A stretch of 64,000 bases of DNA, taken from Bythopirellula polymerisocia. Its GTDB lineage: Bacteria > Planctomycetota > Planctomycetia > Pirellulales > Lacipirellulaceae. The number at the start of each line of letters is the position of its first letter. The first letter of the stretch is position 1. The notes under the pieces were generated by a model. That model was not told the DNA's origin. It did not search any database and worked only from the letters and a program-made list of their open reading frames with translations. The DNA is taken from NCBI RefSeq assembly GCF_007860015.1, contig NZ_SJPS01000001.1, positions 1,302,001 through 1,366,000 on the forward strand. Direction: 5' to 3'. Below are positions 15,946 through 24,320 of the stretch, piece after piece. The position numbers and the translations under genes are program-made.

Positions 15946-16959
15946 CTACTTCGTACTGACGTCCACAACCGGGGTGGCCTCGCTAGGGGCCAGGACGATG
16001 TCCGTAGCTCGACAGCCAGCAGCGGGCTGACCGTCGTCGTTCAGATACCAGTGATCTTGCTGAGACTTGGCCTGGTAGCACCGAATAAAACGGCAACTTA
16101 AATCCTGAAAGAGCACATACTGCCCACAGCCGCCATGGTTGGTACTTTGATATCCGGCTCCGGCCATGCTCGGTGCATCGGAAAGTAGTGGGAGATGCGA
16201 ACTTCCCTCGAATTGAATCTGCTGGATCTGGCCCGACGGCGTGCGGTAGCCGAGATTGTAGGCATAATCACCTGCCATGAGCTTGCGAAGCACATTGCCG
16301 GCAGCCCCATCGATTGCCAGATACTCCTCGCGATTGGGGATGTAGATGCGGATATGACCGCTGGCTACTTGATCCGCTAGAATCGTAGCAGGACAGACCA
16401 CCAATTCAGCGAGTTCTTCTCGCGTGAGAATGCCATTCTCATAAAGTTCGACGACAAAATAGCCCGCATTCTGATCAGGCTTGATCTGCGGGAGCCGCCG
16501 AAAACGCTCGTTGAATTGCGTGAGAGCCGTACCCACTCGAAATTGATTTGCCTGACACTGGAGTAGTCGCGCCTCATCGCGGTTCTCCCGCAGAGCGGGC
16601 ATCACCAAGGCTCCCAATGCCAAGAGCACACAGATTGCCGCACCTAAGTCGGCATACGTCCACCTGCGGCGAGAAGTGCACCCATCCCGCGACTCGCTCA
16701 GCGATGCAACGTGAGGCGCTGAGATGCAAAAGGACCTTGATCGCTTGATTGCATGCTCGACAAAGGAACAAGTCCGCGAGGCAAGTTTCGTCGGCGGAGT
16801 CGCTGCGGGTTCCGCTTCTTTACTGCTGGTCTCGAGACAGCTACGCAGATGATCCAGCTCTTCGACCAAAGCGGGGTCGTCTGCCAGTGCGTCTTCTACG
16901 GACTGGCGTTCCGCAGGGTCCAAGTCGTTCAGCAAGTAAGCCAGTAGTTGCTCTCTCAT
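15946..16959 (-). CDS. Anti-sigma-like protein with a pseudopilin/DUF1559-like extracytoplasmic domain
   Basis: A 337-residue single-pass membrane protein. Residues ~1-45 ('REQLLAYLLNDLDPAERQSVEDALADDPAL') are the short helical anti-sigma N-terminus common in planctomycetes, lacking the HxxxCxxC zinc motif. A membrane helix ('YADLGAAICVLLALGALVMPAL') is followed by 'RENRDEARLLQCQANQFRVGTAL', resembling the helix after the prepilin segment in DUF1559 proteins ('RESARRMSCTNNLK'). The rest is a soluble beta-rich domain with several Cys. The downstream position to an ECF sigma gene on the same strand fits a sigma/anti-sigma pair, although a terminator lies between them. The start at 16959 is chosen because the longer frame overlaps that terminator. 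Confidence 0.72.
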   Translation of the reverse strand: MREQLLAYLLNDLDPAERQSVEDALADDPALVEELDHLRSCLETSSKEAEPAATPPTKLASRTCSFVEHAIKRSRSFCISAPHVASLSESRDGCTSRRRWTYADLGAAICVLLALGALVMPALRENRDEARLLQCQANQFRVGTALTQFNERFRRLPQIKPDQNAGYFVVELYENGILTREELAELVVCPATILADQVASGHIRIYIPNREEYLAIDGAAGNVLRKLMAGDYAYNLGYRTPSGQIQQIQFEGSSHLPLLSDAPSMAGAGYQSTNHGGCGQYVLFQDLSCRFIRCYQAKSQQDHWYLNDDGQPAAGCRATDIVLAPSEATPVVDVSTK

Positions 16960-16987
16960 CGGACAGACGCTTTCGCACTCACATAAC

Positions 16988-17022
16988 AAAAAACGAGCCC
17001 AGGGTGGTAGACCCTAGGCTCG
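16988..17022 (-). terminator. Terminator between ECF sigma and anti-sigma-like genes
   Basis: On the minus strand, CGAGCCTAGGGT pairs with ACCCTGGGCTCG (12 bp, one G-U) around a 5-base loop, followed by TTTTTT. It lies 88 bp past the sigma stop and 29 bp before the start of the anti-sigma-like gene, so it probably attenuates rather than separates the pair. Confidence 0.85.
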
Positions 17023-17109
17023 TGTGAAAGATTTCTTAAACAGGCAAGGCACACTGCCGAGAGCGCGGCAATGCTCTTCACAATCTGTGCAGACCAACGA
17101 AGTCGACCC

Positions 17110-17760
17110 TTATTGGTGATTGGCGACTTGCAGATCGCGCCACGATTCGCCAAGGCGTTTGATCGCAGCGTGGAGTCGGCTCTTAACCGTTCCCACCGGT
17201 ATCGACATAAGCTTGGCAGCATCACGGTATTTCATCCCCCGGAAATAGACCAGTTGGACGGCGTTTTGCAGCGGTTCGGGCAAGCCGGCCACTTCGTTGC
17301 GGACCCACTCAGCCTGTTCGCCACTCTCGACGGTGTCGTAAGGGTTGGCAGCGCTAGTTGCCACAACTTCCATCAGCGTACCAACTTCCTCTCCTCCAGC
17401 ACTGTGGGATCGATCCAGGCTCAAGCGACGATGCCGCCGATTACGGCGTTGGGCGTCGATCGCCTGGTTCGTAGCGATCGTGTAAAGCCAGGGGCGAAAT
17501 GCACGACCCAACTCAAACCGATCACACTTCATGTGCACTTGGAGGAAAGTGGTTTGAAACACATCCTCAGCCATCGAGGCATCGCCAAGATAGCGCTTCA
17601 GGTAATTGTACAACTCACGTTCATAGCGAGAGACCAACTCAGCAAATACTGAGGAATCTTCCGCCGCTTGGTACGAGGCGATTAGCTGCTCATCACTGAG
17701 ACTAGCTACATCGCTTGTCGCACTTGTTTTCTTTAACTTTTCCTTAGGTTGCCTAACCAT
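17110..17760 (-). CDS. ECF RNA polymerase sigma factor
   Basis: A 216-residue sigma-70 family protein of the ECF kind. Region 2 includes 'LVSRYERELYNYLKRYLGDASMAEDVFQTTFLQVHMKCDRFE' in pieces and the -10-recognising 'FRPWLYTIATNQAIDAQRR'; region 4 includes 'LPEPLQNAVQLVYFRGMKYRDAAKLMSIPVGTVKSRLHAAIKRL', the helix-turn-helix that reads the -35 element. The N-terminal ~25 residues are basic and look unstructured. It is upstream of the anti-sigma-like pseudopilin protein. The regulon is unknown; autoregulation is common for such genes but no matching promoter was identified. Confidence 0.93.
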   Translation of the reverse strand: MVRQPKEKLKKTSATSDVASLSDEQLIASYQAAEDSSVFAELVSRYERELYNYLKRYLGDASMAEDVFQTTFLQVHMKCDRFELGRAFRPWLYTIATNQAIDAQRRNRRHRRLSLDRSHSAGGEEVGTLMEVVATSAANPYDTVESGEQAEWVRNEVAGLPEPLQNAVQLVYFRGMKYRDAAKLMSIPVGTVKSRLHAAIKRLGESWRDLQVANHQ

Positions 17761-18506
17761 CTTTACGAACTCCTCATACCGAGAGTTCGACGCTAATCAG
17801 GAGAAAATCCTTTCTCCCTGCCGTCCAAAATAGGAATCCGCGTACCCTCGCAGCATACATGTGCGATTCCATGGGTGGCGGAACACCGGACTCTGCCGGC
17901 GGCAACTTTCGAACTCAGGTTTCCATTGTAGCCGCTTATTCCTTCTTAGGGGGTTGAAGCGGCATACGATTGGGGGATAGACCTTTGCTCAGCAGTTGCG
18001 TAGTGAATAGTTGCAACTCCTATGCCGAGAGGCCATATTATCGGTATTATGATACCGCTATCAGTTCCCGAAACCCTATGTGGCTAATCTGTTACGTAAA
18101 TTGTGACTCTTGGGTTCGATGCTAGGAATTCACCCCCAGTCTGCCAATCTTGCAGATTTTGCCAGGATTTTGGCAGATTCTACTCTCAAATGTCCCGGGC
18201 AAAAGTGTCTGATTTTGCAACACTGGTCAAAAATCATGCACCTTGCTGGACAATTGAGTGGAAGCAGCCCAATTAGCGAGGATCACATAATATTTCCTGT
18301 TTTCCCGAAGGGTGGGTGGTCTGACGGCTTAATGGGGAAAGTAGCTCCACCGACTTTGCTTCCCACGGGTTCACCCACCTTTTTAATTTCGGCTACCTGA
18401 CTCCTTCAAAACTTAGTGGCAATAGTATTCAAGTGAAAGGTTCAAAAACCCTAATACAAATCTACCATGCCGAGACTCACGTTACTCGTTGAGGCCTACA
18501 AAGTAG
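17761..18506. other. Long intergenic region, no gene recognised
   Basis: About 750 bp between the ECF sigma gene and dprA. A plus-strand open frame (18110-18400) lacks a start signal and has no protein-like pattern. Near 18139 TCTGCCAA and TTGGCAGA form 8-bp inverted arms around a T-rich spacer. Nothing else could be supported. Confidence 0.5.
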
Positions 18507-19622
18507 CTACAACCTTACCACCCGATTGCCGCTCACCTTGCGCACCAGCCCGCGCATCTCCAACACACTCACTGTCGCAAGCACCCTTTGTACAGGAATC
18601 TGAGTGTGAACGGTGATTTCGTCGATCAGTGAGCCTCCTTTTTCAATCGCCTGCAACACCTGCGTTTCGATTTCGTTCAGCGACAATTCCGCTGGATCGC
18701 GGATCGTAGTGCCATCGTCGCGGCGGGTCTCTTGTGACAGTGGGCCTAGCTCCTCAAGTACGTCGTCGATCGAGGTGACCAGCCGCGCGCCGTCGCGGAT
18801 TAACCGGTTTGTGCCAGTCGCGAGTCGATTGTCCACTTGCCCCGGCACGGCAAACACTTGGCGATTCTGCTCCCCTGCATGGCGGGCCGTGATGAGAGCC
18901 CCCGACCGATCCGCGGCCTCCACCACGATGGTCCCCAGGGTGAGTCCGCTGATGATTCGATTTCGCTGCGGGAACATCCCGCTCAGCGGCGGCATCGTCG
19001 GTGCCGCTTCGCTCATGACGCAACCCTGAGCGGCGATCTCTTCCGAGAGTTGTTTGTTCTCAGGAGGGTAGGGGGCCAAAACTCCACTAGCAAGCACGGC
19101 AATCGTGCGTCCACCCGCCTTAAGCGCCCCGCGATGGGCAGCCGTATCAATTCCCCGAGCCATGCCACTGACCACCGTGAATCCCGCGTTGGCCAAGCTG
19201 GCCCCCAAGGTCTCAGCCTGTTTCAATCCATAGCGACTTGCATGGCGCGTGCCCACTATCGCTACCGCGAGACCATCGATTTCCTTGAGATCTCCCTTTA
19301 CGAAAAGCACCGCCGGCGGGTCGGGGATCTCTTTCAAGAGTGCTGGATAGTTGGAACATCCCGGAGTGAGAATCGAGATGCTGTTTTCATCAGCAATGCG
19401 AAGTTGCTCGTCCACATCGATCTCAGCCCGAGCCGCAGCAATTCGTTTCGCAATTGTCGGCCCAATCCCGGGGACGCAAGTTAGCTCTCCCACCGAAGCC
19501 GAAAGCACTCGCCCAGCAGAACTAAAATGCGTGAGCAACCGCTGGATACCAAGTGGCCCCACCCCCGATACCATCGAGAGGCAGAGTTGATCACGAACTT
19601 GGGGGTCGGTATTTTCCACCAA
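18507..19622 (-). CDS. dprA: DNA-processing protein DprA
   Basis: A 371-residue DprA/Smf protein, which loads RecA on incoming single-stranded DNA during natural transformation. Domain order is complete: N-terminal helix-hairpin-helix region ('LTCVPGIGPTIAKRIAAA'), the Rossmann-like core with 'VAIVGTRHASRYGLKQA', 'VSGMARGIDTAAHRGAL', 'FPQRNRIISGLTLGTIVVEA', 'SGALITARHA' and 'VFAVPGQVDN', and a C-terminal winged-helix domain ('IETQVLQAIEKGGSLIDEIT', ending 'VSGNRVVRL'). Length is normal. It is a single gene here; other competence genes are not in the window. The start at 19622 is the longest plausible. Confidence 0.95.
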   Translation of the reverse strand: MVENTDPQVRDQLCLSMVSGVGPLGIQRLLTHFSSAGRVLSASVGELTCVPGIGPTIAKRIAAARAEIDVDEQLRIADENSISILTPGCSNYPALLKEIPDPPAVLFVKGDLKEIDGLAVAIVGTRHASRYGLKQAETLGASLANAGFTVVSGMARGIDTAAHRGALKAGGRTIAVLASGVLAPYPPENKQLSEEIAAQGCVMSEAAPTMPPLSGMFPQRNRIISGLTLGTIVVEAADRSGALITARHAGEQNRQVFAVPGQVDNRLATGTNRLIRDGARLVTSIDDVLEELGPLSQETRRDDGTTIRDPAELSLNEIETQVLQAIEKGGSLIDEITVHTQIPVQRVLATVSVLEMRGLVRKVSGNRVVRL

Positions 19623-19779
19623 CCCATCTTACACACTGCGAATCCAAGTTTGGAGGGCTTTCATTGGTAAGACCTCGACATTCCAAAGGGACGGGCACCG
19701 ACCCTCAGCGTCGGTCGGCGAGGCTGCGGGAATCGAATGAGAATACCGCAGCGGCAGAGTAGGTGATTCACTCTCTCCC

Positions 19780-19977
19780 GTGTCCACATCTCGGCCACGT
19801 ACGGGGGGCGACATCAATCGTCATCTGGTGGCACTGTCACAGACGGAAGACCGCCCGCCAGCGATCGATTTTATCGCCGAGCGATGGCCTCTTCTTCAGC
19901 CACACATTCGCGAAGCAATCATCGCGCTGATTGATTGTGCCCCCACTTCGGACACATCCGATGGGGGTGCAACGTGA
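19780..19977 (+). CDS. Possible small planctomycete hypothetical (remnant)
   Basis: A 65-codon GTG-started frame whose C-terminal half 'FIAERWPLLQPHIREAIIAL' resembles the end of small hypotheticals I associate with planctomycete integrase neighbourhoods. No ribosome-binding site is clear. An inverted repeat (CCCCCA/TGGGGG) overlaps its end at 19942-19970. The rest of the 19623-20196 gap shows no gene. It may be a degraded remnant or noncoding. Confidence 0.3.
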   Translation: MSTSRPRTGGDINRHLVALSQTEDRPPAIDFIAERWPLLQPHIREAIIALIDCAPTSDTSDGGAT

Positions 19978-20196
19978 ATCGTTCTACCGGGCCAACACAC
20001 CCTCCTCCAGTTGTGACAGAACTCGACGAGCTTATCCGTCGAGGGCTCCGGTACCCAACATGGTCAGCTTCATCGACTGTCACCCTCAAGCATTCTCGGG
20101 CGATCGCTTGGTGACTCTTAGCCATCACCTATCAACGCAATCACTCATGAACCTTGAGTTGTGAATGGCGAATGGATAGAAGAAGATTTTGACCTG

Positions 20197-21441
20197 CTAA
20201 TACCGGCGTTTCTGGCCATCGCTCTTGAAGTTGTCGTTTTCACGGTAGATCCCGTCCCAGACTTCGCCGTAGACAGTCCTATCCAGCGTAAAGGAATAAG
20301 ATTTACGACGACCTGTTCTCCCCTTGGACAACTTAGCATAGGTCTCTTCGGCCAATGGGTGACCCGCTGCCGCAAGCTTCCCAAAGAGTTCTACGGCTTC
20401 ATTTCGCTGCTTAAATGTGCCTTCTCCGTTGTATAAGCAGAACGCATATTGAAGACCACAATCGCTGCTTCCAAGGAAATAGCCCTTCATCCACGTCGAA
20501 TATGCCGCCTCTTCCCACCCCAACATTTCGCAATTAAATAGTCGATACGTTGGATCATCTCGACCATCCTCTAAGGTTTTTTGTCTCTCCTCGAACGCTT
20601 CTATTTCTGCGATTATTTTCGACAGATGCTTGTGCTCGTAAAGTCGACATCCGTAGTGAAATGCTGCTTCGGGATGACCTGCTTTCGATGCCAGGGCGAA
20701 CAACCAAGTTGCCTCTTCATGGTCCTCGGGAACTCCTTCTCCATTTTCATAGGCCATTGCCATGGCGAACTGAGCCATCGCGTCGTTCCCATCTGACGCT
20801 TGCCGGAGATACTTCATGCCAAGATCTAAGTCCTTTCGGACTCCTCGACCAGTGAGATAGCACTTTGCTAAGCTCCCGGTAGCGTGTGAGTAATTATTAT
20901 CCGATGCTTGTTTAAACAATTTCCACGCCTCATTTTTATCTTTCGCAACTCCAAGGCCGCCATCGTAACAAAGCCCAAGGAGCCAGATGCTCCGCGGATA
21001 GCCCTTAAAGGCTCCAATTTTAAAATGCTTGAAGCCAGCTTCCATTGCTTCCTTGCATCCATCACCCCATACAAGATACATACCCCAAAGAATTCGACCG
21101 TACTTCTCGTCTTCGTCCGCTCTTTTCTTACACGATGTATGCAGCACATTCTGAAGTCTCTTTTTCGTTTGAAGAGGCGTTTCAATCGCGAATTTGTTCA
21201 AGTAGTGGTCGCACTGGCGTTCGTATGCGAGGGCTTCAAAAATTGCCTCTTGCCGTAAATCCTCCCCAATAATCCAAACGCCCGTGAGTTCGGTTAGCTC
21301 TTTGTCTGTGAGCTTTTCAAAATTCAAACGCTCCGATAAAGCGTCTTGTCCTTCGGATTCTTGTAGCAGCGTACATAATAGGAGCCCGACTAGACCAAGC
21401 ATCGCTAGTGCACGCAAACGATAGAGTGAAGTTCTGATCAT
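20197..21441 (-). CDS. Exported Sel1-repeat protein
   Basis: A 414-residue protein with an N-terminal hydrophobic signal or anchor ('LRALAMLGLVGLLLCTLL') and a run of about five Sel1-type repeats between residues ~115 and ~280. Examples are 'GYPRSIWLLGLCYDGGLGVAKDKNEAWKL' in part, 'SHATGSLAKCYLTGRGVRKD' and 'AMAQFAMAMAYENGEGVPED', with a further pair near 330-370 ('CGLQYAFCLYNGEG'). Sel1 repeats are alpha-helical protein-binding solenoids. The tail is basic and Tyr-rich. It is the last gene of the sigma-kinase-kinase series (62 bp after the second kinase), so it may be an adaptor or target of these kinases; that is inference from position. Confidence 0.87.
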   Translation of the reverse strand: MIRTSLYRLRALAMLGLVGLLLCTLLQESEGQDALSERLNFEKLTDKELTELTGVWIIGEDLRQEAIFEALAYERQCDHYLNKFAIETPLQTKKRLQNVLHTSCKKRADEDEKYGRILWGMYLVWGDGCKEAMEAGFKHFKIGAFKGYPRSIWLLGLCYDGGLGVAKDKNEAWKLFKQASDNNYSHATGSLAKCYLTGRGVRKDLDLGMKYLRQASDGNDAMAQFAMAMAYENGEGVPEDHEEATWLFALASKAGHPEAAFHYGCRLYEHKHLSKIIAEIEAFEERQKTLEDGRDDPTYRLFNCEMLGWEEAAYSTWMKGYFLGSSDCGLQYAFCLYNGEGTFKQRNEAVELFGKLAAAGHPLAEETYAKLSKGRTGRRKSYSFTLDRTVYGEVWDGIYRENDNFKSDGQKRRY

Positions 21442-21503
21442 AGTTTGACTCCAGTACTGAGGGGAAAGGAAGGATCAACGTAAATGTGTTGCAGCAACAT
21501 ATG

Positions 21504-24266
21504 TCACCGCACATGTCGATGCGTACGACCAATCGCATGGCCCTGCGAGCAAACGAAACCGTAAACGGCAATAGCAAGAATGATCGCGACCAAAATCAGA
21601 CCATTGGTGGCATAAAACGCATCGAGGTTTGTTGTGATTACGCCTACGACCAAATGCATCACTGTCGCTGCGGCGATCGCAGCTAAGAGACCGCAGTAGA
21701 CGAGAATCCAAATCTGTAAGGCCATACTTGCCAGGGGGGCGATGATTGCTATCGACACTCCTTGTTGACTGATCACAAAAGCGGAGAGGGCGAAAAGTGC
21801 AAAAGGAGCGATTTTCTTGGTACGAGTGACAATCGTGAACACCACAAGCAGCACGACCAGCCCGAAAGTCCAGAGCATTTCCCGTGTGTGGACCGCAACG
21901 ACAAATCCTAAGAGCGAGCGCACATTACCCATCGTTGCTTCAGGGTCAGTCGGGATTCTACCGAGCCACCAGCCGTTGGCCCGTTCTAGGATCGCGAATC
22001 CTATGCCGAACGAGACTCCGACGAGCAAATCACGACCAACTCGGGGGTCTGTGAATGAACCTCGAAGCAGTCGCGTCCAGGAGATTAGCAGACTGGGCCA
22101 ATAACGTCGGGCAAGCGGCTCAATGCCCATATACACAACCCACGCGATGACCGCAGCGCCGCTACCTACCGCCCCCGCAAACAACAGCAATCCCATTTCA
22201 AACGGTGGTTGTACATGGGTCGCCAGCATGAGATTGGCAATAAAGGTCACGCAGCCGATGTAGATCGCAAAATAGCGAGCGCCGCGTCGATCACCTCGGC
22301 CACGCCGATAGTGATACCAGGCCAACAGAAATGGAACCAAATCAACGACCACGTAAATCCATCCCATGATGACGTGATCCTTGCTCGCCTTGCCGCTGAT
22401 GGACGTATTCGTCGACATCACTTCAAAGAACACAGGCTTCCCTCGATAGGAGGCTACCTGAACTTTGAGCGGGACGTCTGAATTGGGCCAGTTACCTTCC
22501 CACGCTTGATATTGGTCAAATGCATCGGGCGGCCGGCCCTGCCAGGTTGCGGGTTGCAAAGAACTCAGATCAATTCCCGTAATCGACTCATCGAACCACT
22601 CCAACCATTCAGGCGGGCTTTCTAATTCAGCTTCAGCGATCTCAGCCGCTGGGATCGCACGAAACCACCGTAATTGTCCGGTCGGCGTGAGATGCACGCC
22701 GTTCATTTCAGGTACGGTCCAGGGTGGCGACCATTCGTTTGCGCGATTCCAACTAAGCCACATTTCCCTCCAGAACTCGTTCACGAAGAAATCCTCAGGA
22801 CTCTCGCGATACCAGTACGTCAACCCGTGCAGTGGCCCAGTCTGTATGAGATCCGTGCGACTTGACGATGGTGACTCCTCCGCTTGGGATTCAACGGTGC
22901 GGAGTTCGCGTTTTCGGTTAGCGAAGCCATCGACGCTATTGCGTTGTTCCTCAATGCCCAGATGCCGCAAGATTTCCCGAGCTTGATGGCGTAACACCGG
23001 TGCAGGCCAGTCGTCGGCTCCAATCGCCTGAATGTGCGAAGTTCTAGGTATCACAATGAATGCGAGCACGAGCAGAGTGAGTATTCCGATTAGGTAGCTC
23101 GTCGCTACTGTGGGCGAAAGTATGCCAGTGCCCCCCGATGCTGCGACCAACTCTGGCAATGGAGTTTCTCCAGCGGCAATCGCTGCATCTAAAGGTTGGC
23201 CACCTGGCAGAGCTGCAGCAATGGCACTGACTGATTTAGGGCGATTGACTGGATCGGGGTCCAAACAGCGTGAGATGATTCGGTCGACGGACGGATCAAT
23301 ATCTTCGACGATATCTTTGGCGTCGCGTGGCGCGGACGAGTCTTCGTGAAGTTGCTGTAACTCCGCAAGGGAAGATGCTTGATGAGTCGTTTTTCCGGTA
23401 AAGAGTTCAAAGAGGACAAGGCCCAGCGAGTAAATGTCGCTCCCAGCACTCGACTGGCCACGCAGCAACTGTTCGGGAGCCATGTAAGCCGGGGTTCCCG
23501 ACATTCCCGCAACGTTCTCGCCGTCAGTTGTTACTGTTGCCAGTCCAAAGTCTGTAATCCTAACCTGACCCTGCCCATCGATCATGATGTTGGCCGGTTT
23601 CAAGTCTCGATGCAGTACACCCTGGGCATGCGCAGCAGCCAAACCGGCGCACAACTGTTGGGCGATCTGAATCCCCTTATCGTTGGGGAGACGACCAATG
23701 CGATGCAACAATGCCTTAAGATCTTCACCGTCAATGTATTCCATCGAGATGAAGAACTGCCCATCGACTTCGCCGATGTCGTACACCCGACAGACGTTGG
23801 GGTGAGATACTTGCCGAGCTAGCTTGACTTCTTTGTGAAAATAGTCCAATCGCTTTTGGTCTTTGGCGAGTTCCGAAGGCAGAAATTTCAGGGCGACGGG
23901 TTGCCCCAGTCGCAAATCGTCAGCCCGATACACATCGCCCATGCCACCGCTGCCAAGCAGCGACACGATGCGAAATCGGTCAGCTATCTTTGTCCCCGGC
24001 AGAAATCGTCCGTGGTAGGACGACGAGTCGGACAGGCCGGGCCCCGTCGCGTTCCCTGCGAAGGTTGCTGTCACGTCAAACCGGGCTGCGGGTCGATCCA
24101 AGTAGCTCTCTGGATCGTCATGGGCCGCCAAGAGTGCAGCGACACGGCGACGCAGGTTGTGGTCTGCTTGGCAAGCCTGATTCAAAAACGCTTGACGATC
24201 CTCCGAAGACTGGATGTCGATCGCCTGCAAGAAGATGTCTCTGGCTCTATTTGATTGATTTGTCAT
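21504..24266 (-). CDS. Membrane Ser/Thr protein kinase with polytopic C-terminal domain
   Basis: A 920-residue Hanks-type kinase. Residues 1-70 form a helical domain also present in the next kinase ('DIFLQAIDIQSSEDRQAFL', '[16 protein letters not shown]'). The kinase domain spans ~97-355 with the Gly loop 'LLGSGGMGDVYRA', Lys127 in VALKF, catalytic 'HRDLKPAN' (Asp221), 'TDFG' (Asp239) and 'GTPAYMAPEQ'; all key residues are intact. A membrane helix (~385-408, 'LIGILTLLVLAFIVI') leads to an extracytoplasmic region of ~220 residues. After it come about seven further hydrophobic helices (~640-910), an unusual sensory or transport-like module for a bacterial kinase. It sits between the WD40 kinase (54 bp) and the Sel1 gene (62 bp), all on the minus strand. 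Confidence 0.93.
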   Translation of the reverse strand: MTNQSNRARDIFLQAIDIQSSEDRQAFLNQACQADHNLRRRVAALLAAHDDPESYLDRPAARFDVTATFAGNATGPGLSDSSSYHGRFLPGTKIADRFRIVSLLGSGGMGDVYRADDLRLGQPVALKFLPSELAKDQKRLDYFHKEVKLARQVSHPNVCRVYDIGEVDGQFFISMEYIDGEDLKALLHRIGRLPNDKGIQIAQQLCAGLAAAHAQGVLHRDLKPANIMIDGQGQVRITDFGLATVTTDGENVAGMSGTPAYMAPEQLLRGQSSAGSDIYSLGLVLFELFTGKTTHQASSLAELQQLHEDSSAPRDAKDIVEDIDPSVDRIISRCLDPDPVNRPKSVSAIAAALPGGQPLDAAIAAGETPLPELVAASGGTGILSPTVATSYLIGILTLLVLAFIVIPRTSHIQAIGADDWPAPVLRHQAREILRHLGIEEQRNSVDGFANRKRELRTVESQAEESPSSSRTDLIQTGPLHGLTYWYRESPEDFFVNEFWREMWLSWNRANEWSPPWTVPEMNGVHLTPTGQLRWFRAIPAAEIAEAELESPPEWLEWFDESITGIDLSSLQPATWQGRPPDAFDQYQAWEGNWPNSDVPLKVQVASYRGKPVFFEVMSTNTSISGKASKDHVIMGWIYVVVDLVPFLLAWYHYRRGRGDRRGARYFAIYIGCVTFIANLMLATHVQPPFEMGLLLFAGAVGSGAAVIAWVVYMGIEPLARRYWPSLLISWTRLLRGSFTDPRVGRDLLVGVSFGIGFAILERANGWWLGRIPTDPEATMGNVRSLLGFVVAVHTREMLWTFGLVVLLVVFTIVTRTKKIAPFALFALSAFVISQQGVSIAIIAPLASMALQIWILVYCGLLAAIAAATVMHLVVGVITTNLDAFYATNGLILVAIILAIAVYGFVCSQGHAIGRTHRHVR

Positions 24267-24320
24267 AACGCATTTCCAAGGCTGACTCGCTGACTTGCTT
24301 CGAATTGCTGATCGCCACGA

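Noticed and set aside
17071-17652. 193-codon plus-strand frame over the ECF sigma gene
   Set aside because: Fully antisense to a gene with unmistakable sigma motifs.
18110-18400. 96-codon plus-strand frame upstream of dprA
   Set aside because: No ribosome site, no motif, and composition of noncoding DNA.
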